Assembly (NCBI RefSeq): GCF_029853675.1
Contig: NZ_CP122539.1
Location: 1,755,001-1,819,000, forward strand
Reading direction: 5' to 3'
Source: Tenacibaculum tangerinum
GTDB lineage: Bacteria > Bacteroidota > Bacteroidia > Flavobacteriales > Flavobacteriaceae
Length of the DNA stretch: 64,000 bases
This document shows, piece after piece, positions 10,869-21,400 of this stretch; the first letter of the stretch is position 1; the number at the start of each line of letters is the position of its first letter. The notes beneath the pieces are model-generated. The model saw nothing but the letters and a program-made list of their open reading frames with translations, ran no database searches and was not told where the DNA came from. Both the position numbers and the translations under genes were made by a program.

Positions 10869-12545
10869 CTATGACAACCCTGAAATCACTCCACTATTAT
10901 CAATACTCATATTTTCAGAAGCAGGATTTGCAGGCAAACCTGGCATACGCATCATTTTTCCTAAAATAGGAATGATAAACTGTGCTCCTGCCGCTATTTC
11001 AATTTCACGCACATTTACCGTAAATCCTTTAGGTCTTCCAATTAACCTCTCGTCGTCTGAAAAAGATTTTTGGGTTTTTGCCATACATACCGCAAAATCA
11101 TTAAAACCTAATCGATTAATTCTTCGCAGATTTAACTCTGCCTTTTTATCATAAGTGACACCATCTGCTCCGTAGATTTCTTTGGCAATTATTTCTATTT
11201 TTTCTTTTACAGGACTTTTCCAATCATACAAAGGTTTGTAGTGTGTGGCTTTATTTTCAACTACATCAACTACAGCTTTGGCTAAGTTTATAGTTCCTTC
11301 ACCTCCTTTTGCCCATCCTTCTGAAACTACTGCTTGAACTCCTAACTCGCTGCAGGCATCAATCACAAACTGCACTTCTTCGTCTGAATCAGAAATAAAA
11401 GAGTTTATTGCTACCACGGGTTCTATATGGAACTTTCTAATGTTTTCAATATGCTTTTCTACATTTTCAAATCCGTTTTGAACACGTGCTACATTAGGGG
11501 TATTGTATTCTTCTTTTGGCGAACCTCCGTGATGACGCAAAGCTCTAATCGTAACGACCAATACAACACATTTTGGGTTTAACCCAGCATATTGCGATTT
11601 AATATTCAAGAATTTTTCGGCACCTAAATCGGCACCAAAACCTGCTTCAGTAACCACATAATTCGATAAAGACAATCCCATTTTCGTCGCAATAATCGTA
11701 TTCGTTCCTTGTGCAATATTTGCAAAAGGACCACCATGAATAATCGCCGGATTTTCTTCTAAGGTTTGCACTAAATTAGGCTTAATTGCATCTTTTAATA
11801 AAATAGCCATGGCATCTTGTGCTTTTAAATCGCGGGCAAAAACTGGCTTGTTATCAAAAGTAAATCCGATAAATATATTTCCTAATCGTTCTTTTAAATC
11901 ATCAAAAGAGGTTGCCATACAAAGAATAGCCATTACTTCTGATGCTGGTGTAATGTTGAATCCATCTTCTCTAGGAATTCCGTTTGCTGTTCCTCCTAAA
12001 CCGATGGTAATTTGACGTAACGAGCGATCGTTCATATCGATAACACGTTTCCATAAAATAGTACGGGGGTCGATATTTAAGTTATTCGTTTTACTTTGTA
12101 GATTATTGTCTATTAACGCAGACAATAAATTATTAGCTTTTTCAATAGCATTAAAGTCTCCTGTAAAATGCAAGTTGATGTCTTCCATAGGAACTACTTG
12201 CGAATATCCACCACCAGCAGCTCCACCTTTAATTCCAAAAACAGGCCCTAATGAAGGTTCTCTCAATACTACAGTAGCCTGTTTTTCTATGATATTCAAT
12301 CCTTCTGTTAATCCTATAGAAACCGTAGTTTTTCCTTCTCCAGCAGGTGTTGGGGTTAATGCTGTTACCAACACTAAATTATTTTCTTTAATTTTTTCTT
12401 CATCTATTAAATTCAGCGGTAATTTAGCTTTGTATTTTCCATACATTTCTAAATCATCTTCAGCCACTTGTAACTTCGCAGCTATATGCTTAATATGTTG
12501 CAACTCTTTTGCTTGAGCAATCTCAATATCGGTTAAATGCGCCAT
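10869..12545 (-). CDS. fhs: Formate--tetrahydrofolate ligase
   Basis: 558 aa, the normal length. P-loop-like TPTPAGEGKTTVSIGL at about 67-82, EPSLGPVFGIKGGAAGGG at 95-112, and a C-terminal MMRMPGLPANPASENM. Makes 10-formyl-THF from formate, ATP and THF in the cytoplasm, feeding purine synthesis and fMet-tRNA formation. Monocistronic: convergent with the gene on its 3' side and divergent from secDF. Confidence 0.97.
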   Translation of the reverse strand: MAHLTDIEIAQAKELQHIKHIAAKLQVAEDDLEMYGKYKAKLPLNLIDEEKIKENNLVLVTALTPTPAGEGKTTVSIGLTEGLNIIEKQATVVLREPSLGPVFGIKGGAAGGGYSQVVPMEDINLHFTGDFNAIEKANNLLSALIDNNLQSKTNNLNIDPRTILWKRVIDMNDRSLRQITIGLGGTANGIPREDGFNITPASEVMAILCMATSFDDLKERLGNIFIGFTFDNKPVFARDLKAQDAMAILLKDAIKPNLVQTLEENPAIIHGGPFANIAQGTNTIIATKMGLSLSNYVVTEAGFGADLGAEKFLNIKSQYAGLNPKCVVLVVTIRALRHHGGSPKEEYNTPNVARVQNGFENVEKHIENIRKFHIEPVVAINSFISDSDEEVQFVIDACSELGVQAVVSEGWAKGGEGTINLAKAVVDVVENKATHYKPLYDWKSPVKEKIEIIAKEIYGADGVTYDKKAELNLRRINRLGFNDFAVCMAKTQKSFSDDERLIGRPKGFTVNVREIEIAAGAQFIIPILGKMMRMPGLPANPASENMSIDNSGVISGLS

Positions 12546-12681
12546 GGCAAATTATTTAAAATTTAAGTTATTTTTTTACTAAAAAGCAGGTAAATATACA
12601 CATAATAATTCCCACAGAAACTGACATTTGTTAGCTATTATTCCTCAATTAGTATCTAATCACATAAATATGGTAAAAGAA

Positions 12682-12713
12682 TTGGCTTTTCTTTTAATGA
12701 AACGCTATATTTG
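12682..12713 (+). promoter_or_regulatory. Promoter for secDF
   Basis: TTG at 12682-12684, 21-nt spacer, TATATTTG at 12706-12713: the Bacteroidota consensus, 38 nt before the secDF start. Confidence 0.75.
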
Positions 12714-12750
12714 CACGTTTTAAAAATAAAGTCGATTTAAATTATTTACA

Positions 12751-15700
12751 ATGCAAAACAAAGGATTAATTAAATTATTTGCTATACTTTTTGGTTTAGT
12801 AAGTATTTATCAGTTATCGTTTACCTTCTTTGCCAACAAGGTAGAAGATAGTGCGAAAGAGTATGCAAGAGCGAATGTTACAGATAACAATGGTAGAGCT
12901 TTAGCTGAATATGAACGAAAATATTTAGATAGCGTAGCTAACAAAGAGGTCATAGACTTAGGTTTTACAGAATACTCTTACAACGACATCAAGAACAAAG
13001 AAATGAATTTAGGTCTTGATTTAAAAGGGGGTATTAATGCCATTTTACAGGTATCGGTAAAAGATATCTTAATCGGATTGTCTAACGATTCTCAAAACGC
13101 TACTTTTAAGCAAGCATTAACAAATGCTGACGAAGCTCAAAAAGATAGCCAAGAGAACTACTTAGATTTATTCTACAGCGAGTTCGAAAAATTAAGCAAG
13201 GGTAGTGTTAAATTAAGCGACCCAAGCATTTTTGGAACTAAAGCTTTACGTGATAAAATAGACTTCAACAAAACAAACGAGCAGGTTAAATCGACTTTAC
13301 AAGAAGAAATCAACACTTCTATCAACACTGCTTTTGAAGTATTACGTAGCCGTATTGATAAATTTGGAGTGGTACAACCCAACATTCAACGTATTGGTAC
13401 TTCAGGAAGAATTCAAGTAGAATTACCAGGTGCGAAAGATATTGAGCGTGCTAAAAAATTATTACAAAGTACTGCTGAATTACAGTTTTGGGAAGTACAT
13501 ACAAATGCCGATGTTCAAAACTTTTTCTTTGCAGCAAACGCTAAAGTTGCTGAACTGTTAAAAGATGATACAGCTACTGAAAAAAGTACCGATAGTACTA
13601 AAACAGGTAGTGACATTGATGATTTATTAGGAGAATCAGCAGATTCAACAAAGGTGGAAACTCAAAAGAATTTATTCACTTACTTATTTCCAAACATAGC
13701 TCAAAGTCCACAACAAGTAACTTCTTTGGTAGCACAAGCTAGAGTTCAAGATACCGCAAAGGTAAATAGCTTCTTACGTAACAAAGAGGTAAGAGCTTTA
13801 CTACCTAACAATTTAAAGTACACGAAGTTTTTATGGGATTATAAGTCATTTACGCCTCAAAGAAACGCTCAAAACCAAGATGCTGAGCTGTTTGACATGA
13901 TTGGCTTGTATGCTATTAAATCGAACAGAAAAGACCAAGCACCTATTGAAGGAGACGTGATTGCAGATGCAAAACAAGAATACGATCAGCTGAGTAAACC
14001 CGTAGTTTCAATGATGATGAATGGTTCGGGTACCAAGCAATGGGCAAAAATGACGAGCGAAAATGTTGGAAAGTACGTGGCTGTGGTGTTAGATGATTAT
14101 GTATATACTGCTCCTGTTGTAAATGGTGCGATTACTGGAGGTAATACACAAATTTCTGGAGGTACAATGAGCGTTACTGAAGCACAAGATATTGCCACTG
14201 TATTAAAGGCAGGTAAATTGCCTGCTCCTGCAAGAGCTATTCAAATGGAAGTAGTAGGACCATCATTAGGTAAGGAATCTATCGATGCAAGTATGTGGTC
14301 GTTCGGATTGGCTATTGTTTTAGTATTGCTTTGGATGTTTTTATACTATGGTAAGGCTGGTTTATACGCCAATATTGCCTTGGTGGTAAATATTTTATTC
14401 ATCTATGGTTGGTTAGCTTCTTTTGGAGCTGTATTAACATTACCAGGTATTGCAGGTATTATCTTAACCATAGGTATGTCGGTAGATGCTAACGTAATTA
14501 TTTTCGAAAGAATTAAAGAAGCCTTACATAGAGGTAAAAATCTAGCAGAATCTGTAGATGAAGGATTTAGCTTCAAAGGAGCATTATCTGCCATTATCGA
14601 TGCGAACATCACTACATTCTTAACTGGAGTTATCTTATATGTGTTTGGTACAGGACCGATTAAGGGGTTTGCATACACATTAATGTTAGGTATTGGTACT
14701 TCTTTATTTACTGCAATCTTTATCACTCGTTTATTTATTGACGGTGCTGTTAATAAAGGAACGAACTTAACATTCAATACCAATATTTCTAAGAACTGGT
14801 TTCAAAATATTAATATTGAATTTTTACAAAAACGTAAAGTTGCCTACATCATTTCAGGTTTCTTTATCGCTGTTGGATTAGTTTCTATATTAACAGTAGG
14901 TTTAAAACAAGGAGTAGATTTTAAAGGAGGGCGTTCGTATGTAGTACGTTTTGATAAGGCAATGAAAGGTAATGAAGTTGCCGAATCATTGAAAGGTGTA
15001 TTTGGAACTGCTCCTGAAGTAAAAACCTATGGTTCTGACCAGCAATTAAAAATTACTACTGCTTATAAGATAGATGAAGAAGGTACTGAAGTAGACGATC
15101 AAGTGCAAAATGCACTATACCAAGGATTAAAACCATATTTAGGTGATACTACTTATGAAAACTTTAAACCTGGCTTTGAAAAAGCAGGAAGCGGTATTAT
15201 GAGCTACATGAAGGTAGAACCTACCATTGCTGATGATATTAAGCAAGCCGCTTTATGGGCTGTATTAGGTTCGTTAATCGTAGTATTCTTATATATCTTA
15301 TTGCGTTTTAGAAAAATGGCGTATTCTATCGGTGCGGTTGTGGCAGTTTTCCATGATGTATTGGTGGTATTAGGAGTATTCTCTCTACTGTATAAATTCA
15401 TGCCATTTGATATGGAAATCGGTCAATCGTTCATTGCAGCTATATTAACCGTAGTAGGATACTCGTTAAACGATACCGTGGTTATTTTTGATAGAATTAG
15501 AGAATTTACCGAGGGTAAAAACACCATAACTACAAACCTAGTTAACAAAGCATTAAATAGCACGTTAGGAAGAACTATCAATACTTCATTAACAACCTTA
15601 TTAGTAATGCTTGCTATCTTCTTCTTTGGAGGAGACAGTATTAAAGGATTTATGTTCGCATTAATTATAGGGGTAATAGTAGGTACCTACTCTTCTTTAT

Positions 15701-15813
15701 TTGTTGCAACGCCAATTATGTTTGACGTTTCAAAAAAGCAAGAAAAAAATAATATAGATACAAACAAACATAAAACCGTTTTGAATAAACTTCAAAACGG
15801 TTTTTTCATTTAA
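12751..15813 (+). CDS. secDF: Protein translocase subunit SecDF (fused)
   Basis: 1020 aa. SecD half: first membrane helix at 8-27, periplasmic P1 with LGLDLKGGI (about 90-98), SGTKQWAKMT, then helices with GMSVDANVIIFERIKE. SecF half from about 690 with KQGVDFKGGRSYVVRF and VGYSLNDTVVIFDRIRE. Uses proton motive force to help Sec export. The last about 25 codons (NNIDTNKHKTVLNKLQNGFFI) run through a terminator hairpin; a run of seven A (15743-15749) just before means that one more A would stop translation as SKKQEKK, a more typical tail. Confidence 0.96.
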   Translation: MQNKGLIKLFAILFGLVSIYQLSFTFFANKVEDSAKEYARANVTDNNGRALAEYERKYLDSVANKEVIDLGFTEYSYNDIKNKEMNLGLDLKGGINAILQVSVKDILIGLSNDSQNATFKQALTNADEAQKDSQENYLDLFYSEFEKLSKGSVKLSDPSIFGTKALRDKIDFNKTNEQVKSTLQEEINTSINTAFEVLRSRIDKFGVVQPNIQRIGTSGRIQVELPGAKDIERAKKLLQSTAELQFWEVHTNADVQNFFFAANAKVAELLKDDTATEKSTDSTKTGSDIDDLLGESADSTKVETQKNLFTYLFPNIAQSPQQVTSLVAQARVQDTAKVNSFLRNKEVRALLPNNLKYTKFLWDYKSFTPQRNAQNQDAELFDMIGLYAIKSNRKDQAPIEGDVIADAKQEYDQLSKPVVSMMMNGSGTKQWAKMTSENVGKYVAVVLDDYVYTAPVVNGAITGGNTQISGGTMSVTEAQDIATVLKAGKLPAPARAIQMEVVGPSLGKESIDASMWSFGLAIVLVLLWMFLYYGKAGLYANIALVVNILFIYGWLASFGAVLTLPGIAGIILTIGMSVDANVIIFERIKEALHRGKNLAESVDEGFSFKGALSAIIDANITTFLTGVILYVFGTGPIKGFAYTLMLGIGTSLFTAIFITRLFIDGAVNKGTNLTFNTNISKNWFQNINIEFLQKRKVAYIISGFFIAVGLVSILTVGLKQGVDFKGGRSYVVRFDKAMKGNEVAESLKGVFGTAPEVKTYGSDQQLKITTAYKIDEEGTEVDDQVQNALYQGLKPYLGDTTYENFKPGFEKAGSGIMSYMKVEPTIADDIKQAALWAVLGSLIVVFLYILLRFRKMAYSIGAVVAVFHDVLVVLGVFSLLYKFMPFDMEIGQSFIAAILTVVGYSLNDTVVIFDRIREFTEGKNTITTNLVNKALNSTLGRTINTSLTTLLVMLAIFFFGGDSIKGFMFALIIGVIVGTYSSLFVATPIMFDVSKKQEKNNIDTNKHKTVLNKLQNGFFI
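15772..15806 (+). terminator. Terminator overlapping the secDF 3' end
   Basis: AAAACCGTTTTGAA (15772-15785) pairs perfectly with TTCAAAACGGTTTT (15791-15804) and is followed by T. It lies inside the annotated secDF frame, 5-40 nt before the stop codon, suggesting the true stop is upstream. Confidence 0.85.
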
Positions 15814-15839
15814 TATCAAGCCACTATCTTTGCAGTCTG

Positions 15840-16958
15840 ATGAAAATTACAAAACTTCACGATTTATACTTTAAAGAATTTATTTCAGCAACTGAAATTT
15901 CTAATATTGTTAGCTCATTAGCTACACAAGTAAAACAAGACTTACCCCCAAACGAAGTCCCTATTTTTATAGGTATTTTAAACGGATGTTTTATTTTTAC
16001 TGCCGATTTTTTACGCCAATACAAAGGAAACTGTGAAATCAGTTTTGTAAAGCTGTCTTCTTACCATGGCACTTCATCAACAGAAAATGTAAAAAGTTTA
16101 ATTGGTCTTAATGAAGATGTATCAGGTCGTACCGTTATTATTTTAGAAGATATTATCGATACAGGCAGCACCCTTCAAGAGATTTATGAAATTTTTAAAA
16201 CAAAAAAATTAAAAGAACTAAAAATAGTAACACTTTTTTACAAGCCTGATGTTTACCGTAAAGAATTACACATAAATTATATCGGAAAAAGTATTGAAGA
16301 TAAATTTATTGTGGGTTACGGATTAGACTACAACGACTATGGTAGAAATTTGCCTGCTATTTATCAATTAACAACACCACCTAACATGAAAAACATTGTA
16401 TTATTTGGCCCTCCAGGCGCAGGAAAAGGTACACAAGCTGAAGTATTAAAAGAAAAATACAACTTAGTACACATTTCAACAGGAGAGGTTTTCCGATTCA
16501 ATATTAAAAATGAAACCGAATTAGGCGTTTTAGCAAAAAAATACATTGATGCTGGAGATTTAGTACCTGATGAAGTAACGATTGATATGTTAAAAGAAGA
16601 GGTTAATAAAAATGCAGATGCTGCAGGATTTATTTTCGACGGTTTTCCTCGTACTCAATCACAAGCAGAAGCTTTAGATGCTTTTTTAGCTGAAAAAGGA
16701 GAACGTATTAACGGAATGGTTGCTTTAGAAGTATCTGAAGATTTATTAGTTGAACGCCTATTGGAAAGAGGAAAAACCAGCGGTCGCTCTGACGATATGG
16801 ACGAAAGTAAAATTCGTAATCGTTTTAGCGAGTACAACACGAAAACCGCCGTTTTAAAAGACTATTACCAAGCACAAGGAAACTACTACGGAGTAAACGG
16901 AGTAGGTTCTATTGAAGAGATTACACAACGTTTATCAGACGTGTTTGACACACTATAA
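15840..16958 (+). CDS. Hypoxanthine phosphoribosyltransferase--adenylate kinase fusion
   Basis: 372 aa in one frame. Residues 1-178 are a purine phosphoribosyltransferase with the PRPP-binding motif VIILEDIIDTGST (99-111). Residues 183-372 are a complete adenylate kinase starting MKNIVLF with P-loop GPPGAGKGT (190-198), the FDGFPRT motif and a short LID (no zinc Cys). The joint is LTTPPNMKN, and the kinase's own ATG is at 16386, so separate internal initiation is possible. Purine salvage (hypoxanthine/guanine to IMP/GMP) coupled to AMP phosphorylation. Followed by obg. Confidence 0.93.
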   Translation: MKITKLHDLYFKEFISATEISNIVSSLATQVKQDLPPNEVPIFIGILNGCFIFTADFLRQYKGNCEISFVKLSSYHGTSSTENVKSLIGLNEDVSGRTVIILEDIIDTGSTLQEIYEIFKTKKLKELKIVTLFYKPDVYRKELHINYIGKSIEDKFIVGYGLDYNDYGRNLPAIYQLTTPPNMKNIVLFGPPGAGKGTQAEVLKEKYNLVHISTGEVFRFNIKNETELGVLAKKYIDAGDLVPDEVTIDMLKEEVNKNADAAGFIFDGFPRTQSQAEALDAFLAEKGERINGMVALEVSEDLLVERLLERGKTSGRSDDMDESKIRNRFSEYNTKTAVLKDYYQAQGNYYGVNGVGSIEEITQRLSDVFDTL

Positions 16959-17044
16959 CCTGTTTGAATATTGAATTATTTTAACTAAATTACTTAGGTT
17001 ACCATGTTAAAAGATTCAACAACCAAACAATTAAACAATTAAAA

Positions 17045-18037
17045 ATGACTGAAGGAAATTTTGTCGACTATATTAAAATCTATGCTTCTTCTGGAAAAGG
17101 AGGACGTGGATCTGCTCACTTACATCGCGAAAAATACATCGCAAAAGGAGGTCCTGATGGCGGAGATGGAGGTCGCGGTGGACACGTAGTTATTCGTGGC
17201 GATAAAAATATGTGGACACTTTTTCATTTAAAATTTAAACGTCATTTTAGAGCAGAACACGGGGGCGATGGAGGCAGTAGCCGAAGTACAGGACATGATG
17301 GTTCTGATGTGATTATTCCTGTTCCTTTAGGAACGATTATTCGCGATGCAGATACCGACGAAATTTTACACGAAGTTATTGAAGACGGACAAGAAATCAT
17401 CTTATTAGAAGGTGGTAAAGGTGGCCTTGGTAACTGGCATTTTAAATCGTCGACAAATCAAACCCCTCGGTATGCACAACCTGGCATTGAAGGACAAGAA
17501 GGCTGGTTTCGTATTGAACTAAAAATTTTAGCCGATGTTGGTTTGGTAGGCTTTCCAAACGCAGGGAAATCAACTTTACTGTCGGTAATTACTGCTGCAA
17601 AACCTAAAATTGCCGATTATGCGTTTACTACCCTAAAACCCAATTTAGGTATTGTAGAATACCGCAATCATCAAAGTTTTGTGGTTGCCGATATTCCTGG
17701 AATTATCGAAGGAGCTGCCGAAGGAAAAGGCTTAGGACACCACTTTTTACGTCATATCGAACGTAATGCCGCCCTACTCTTTTTAATTCCTGCCGATAGT
17801 GACAACATTCAGAAAGAATACGATATTTTATTGAATGAATTGCGTAAACACAATCCTGAACTGTTAGACAAAGACCGATTGTTAGCCATTTCTAAATCAG
17901 ATATGTTAGACGAAGAACTGAAAGAAGAAATCAAACAAGAGTTACCCGAAGGCATCGAAACCTTATTTATTTCCTCTGTTGCCCAACAAGGCTTGGTGGA
18001 ACTGAAAGATAAATTATGGCAGATGCTGAACTCCTAA
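17045..18037 (+). CDS. obg: GTPase Obg (CgtA)
   Basis: 330 aa. Glycine-rich Obg fold 1-158 ([22 protein letters not shown]), G domain with G1 GFPNAGKST (about 166-174), switch region, G3 DIPG and G4-like SKSD. Lacks the optional C-terminal OCT domain, as usual in Bacteroidota. Ribosome 50S-associated GTPase in assembly and stringent response. 86 nt after the adenylate kinase fusion; probably co-transcribed. Confidence 0.97.
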   Translation: MTEGNFVDYIKIYASSGKGGRGSAHLHREKYIAKGGPDGGDGGRGGHVVIRGDKNMWTLFHLKFKRHFRAEHGGDGGSSRSTGHDGSDVIIPVPLGTIIRDADTDEILHEVIEDGQEIILLEGGKGGLGNWHFKSSTNQTPRYAQPGIEGQEGWFRIELKILADVGLVGFPNAGKSTLLSVITAAKPKIADYAFTTLKPNLGIVEYRNHQSFVVADIPGIIEGAAEGKGLGHHFLRHIERNAALLFLIPADSDNIQKEYDILLNELRKHNPELLDKDRLLAISKSDMLDEELKEEIKQELPEGIETLFISSVAQQGLVELKDKLWQMLNS

Positions 18038-18044
18038 ATTTTAG

Positions 18045-18074
18045 AAATCCCGACTATTTTTAGTTGGGATTTTT
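18045..18074 (+). terminator. Terminator after obg
   Basis: AAATCCCGAC (18045-18054) pairs with GTTGGGATTT (18063-18072) with one G-T pair and a T tail. Separates housekeeping genes from the CRISPR locus. Confidence 0.8.
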
Positions 18075-18125
18075 CTTTTAAAGAAAACACCTGGATGCCT
18101 TTAACCTACCTTACATCTATTCCAC

Positions 18126-18262
18126 AAAAAAACCTCCCAGTTAAAGTCGAGAGGCAAACTTAGATGTTTTCACAACGGAATAATCCTTATTGTGAATTGA
18201 TTTCAAAATTGTACTGCTAAAATAGTCATTTTTAAATTAATTGCTTATGGTTTTCCGTACTT
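18126..18262 (-). ncRNA. tracrRNA of the type II-C CRISPR system
   Basis: Read on the minus strand. The anti-repeat (plus 18190-18213) shares 23 of 24 positions with the CRISPR repeat end (one extra T). It is followed by ACAATAAGGATTATTCCG, closely resembling the ACAATAAGGCCGTC nexus of Neisseria tracrRNA, then a terminal hairpin CCTCTC...GGGAGG with seven T (to about 18126). A TTG-N19-TATTTTTT promoter-like element lies upstream on the minus strand, giving a start near 18262; the 5' end is approximate. Pairs with pre-crRNA for RNase III processing and Cas9 loading. It also fixes the crRNA strand as minus. Confidence 0.88.
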
Positions 18263-18411
18263 CTACTAAAAAATATTTCCTTACTTTTATAGTGCAAGCA
18301 ACTCGTTGTTGTTAACACAAAGAATTGCACCCTTTCCTCTTAAATACATAAAAACATATCGCATAGGTCTTACCCCTTGTGTAGGATTTTTGTGTCTAAA
18401 AAAATAATAAC

Positions 18412-21400
18412 ATGACTAAAAAAGTTTTAGGCTTAGATTTAGGTACCAACTCAATTGGTTGGGCATTGGTAGAAAACAATTTCGATAAGAAGGAAGGTAA
18501 AATACTACAACTCGGTAGTAGAATAATACCCATGTCTCAAGATATTATAGATAATTTTGGGAATGGCATCTCTCATTCTCAAACTTCAGAAAGGACAAAT
18601 TATAGAAGTACCAGAAGATTATATCAAAGAGATAATTTGAGAAGAGAAAGGCTTCATAGAGTTTTAAATGTGTTAAACTTCTTACCAAAACACTACAAAA
18701 AATCTATAGATTTTGAAAAAAAAATTGGTCAGTTTAAAAAAGAAACTAAATTGAATTACTATGAAGATGCTTCTGGCAAATTTCAGTTCTTATTTAAAGA
18801 CTCTTTCAGCGAAATGCTTTCAGAATTTAAAGCACAACATCCGAGTCTATTTTATAAGAATAAAAAAGGTAAAGAAACCAAAATACCTTATGATTGGACG
18901 ATTTACTACCTACGTAAAAAAGCATTGAAAGAAAAAATTTCAAAAGAAGAATTATCTTGGTTGTTATTAAATTTTAATCAAAAAAGAGGGTATTATCAAT
19001 TAAGAGGTGAAGAAGAGGAAATACAAGATGGAAAAACTAAAACTTTTGAAACGTTAAAAGTAGATAGCGTTGAAGATTCAGGTGAAGTCATTAAAAAAAC
19101 AGGAGAAAACTTATTTACTATTCATTTTGATAATGGTTGGTAATATGACAAGAAAACAACTCGTCCTAATGATTGGTTAAATAAGACCAAAGAGTTTATT
19201 GTTACTAGTTCTAAATTAAAAGACGGTACGATAAAAAGAACCTTTAAAGCTGTAGATTCTGAAAAAGACTGGATAGCCATTAAAGAAAAAACACAAAAAG
19301 ACATAAAAAAGTCAAATAAAACAGTAGGCACCTATATCTATGAAACTCTTTTACAGAAACCTACACAAAAAATAAATGGTGGTTTAATCAAAACCATAGA
19401 GCGTAAATTTTATAAGCATGAATTACAAGCCATTCTTGAAACACAAGTTAAACACCATCCCGAATTAAGAAATAAAAAATTGTACGAGGCATGTATTAAT
19501 GAGCTATACAAGTATAATGAAAGTCATAAGAGTAATATTCTTAACAAGAATGAAAAAAAAATGTTTAGGTATCTTTTTATGGAAGATATTATCTTTTATC
19601 AAAGACCTTTAAAGAGTAAAAAATCTACGATTGCTGGATGCCAATATGAATCAAGAAAATACACTAAAAAAAATAAAAAAGGAATAGAAGAAACCATTAA
19701 ACAACCTTTAAAAGTAATTTCAAAATCAAACCCCTTATTTATAGAGTTTAGATTATGGCAGTTTTTAAGAAATTTGAAAATTTATAAAATCGAAGGAAAG
19801 AATGATGTCGACATCACAGATTATTGTTTACGAAGTGAAGAAGAATGGTGTGATTTATTTGATTTTTTAAATGACAAAAAAGAAGTTGAACAAAAAAACA
19901 TTATTGATTACTTAATCAAAGTAAAAAGATTAGAAAGAGAGCAAAAAGAAAATTACAGATGGAATTATGTTGTTGATAAAAAATATCCAATAAATGAAAC
20001 TCGTTCATTAATAATTTCAAGGTTAAAAAATGTTGAAAACATCCCAAATAACTTTATTTTAAGTAAAGAAATAGAGAAAAAACTTTGGCATCTTATTTAT
20101 TCTATAACAGATAAAAATGAATTTATAACCGCCTTGGCGACATTTGCTTTAAAAAACAACTTTGATAAAGAGAGTTTTGTAAGAAGTTTTGAGAAATTCC
20201 CTCCTTTCAAAGCTGAATATGGTTCTTATTCTGAAAAGGCTATTAAAAAGTTATTGCCTTTGATGCGTATGGGAAAATATTGGAACGAAGATGATATTAT
20301 ATCTGATGCAAAGAATAGAATTGTAGCTATAAATGAAAGAATTAAACACTTACAAGTCTCAGATGACGAAAAAATTGATGAAAAAAAATTAAGTGAGGCA
20401 ATTTCTCTTGTTTCAGATGATGAGATACCTTCAAAATTTATTAAAAGCTTTTTAAAATTAAAAGATAAAAATCCGCTTTCTGGTTTAAATACCTATCAAG
20501 CATGTTATGCCGTTTATGAAAGACATTCTGAGGTTAATGTAATTCAACAGTGGAAAACACCGACTGATATAAACAACTACTTGTTTGAATTTAAACAGCA
20601 TAGTTTACGAAACCCTATAGTAGAACAAGTTATTCTGGAAACACTACGAACTGTTAGAGACATTTGGGAATTTAATTTAGAAAACGACCCTGATTTTAAA
20701 TTCTCTGAAATTCATTTGGAATTGGGGAGAGATATTAAAAACTCTGCTGACAAACGCAAGAAAATAGCGAGTAAACAAAATGAAAATGAAAACAATAGAA
20801 TTAAACTGCTATTGCATGAATTAAAGAATAATTATACAAAAGAAGATATTAGACCCTTTTCTCCAAACCATCAAGAAATTCTAAAAATTTATGAGGAAGG
20901 TGTTTACCAAAACCCTAAAACTTCTTTTAATACCGTAAGTGAAGAAGAAATTTCAAAAATTAGAAAAAACACAAGTCCAACAGCAACAGAAATAACAAGA
21001 TATAGGTTATGGTTAGAGCAAAACTATATTTCTCCGTACACTGGACACCCTATTCCACTGAGTAAGTTATTTTCATCCGATTATCAAATTGAACACATTA
21101 TACCACAATCTCGATATTTTGATAATTCTTTAAGCAATAAAGTTATTTGTGAAAGCGCTGTTAACGAGCTTAAGAGTAATCAAACAGCGTATGAATTCTT
21201 AAAAAATTCACCAGAACAAATCGTTAATTTAGGAAATGGCAAAACTGTTAAACTTTTATCATTAGAAAGCTATATAGCGCACTGTGAAAACTACTTTAAG
21301 AACAATAGAGCAAAGTTAAAAAACTTGTTAAGTGAAGATGTGCCAGAGGGTTTTATTAACCGACAAATGAATGACAGTAGATATATTAACAAGTTCATAA

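Noticed and set aside
12106..12516. 136-aa plus-strand frame inside fhs
   Set aside because: Antisense shadow of a fully conserved enzyme gene.
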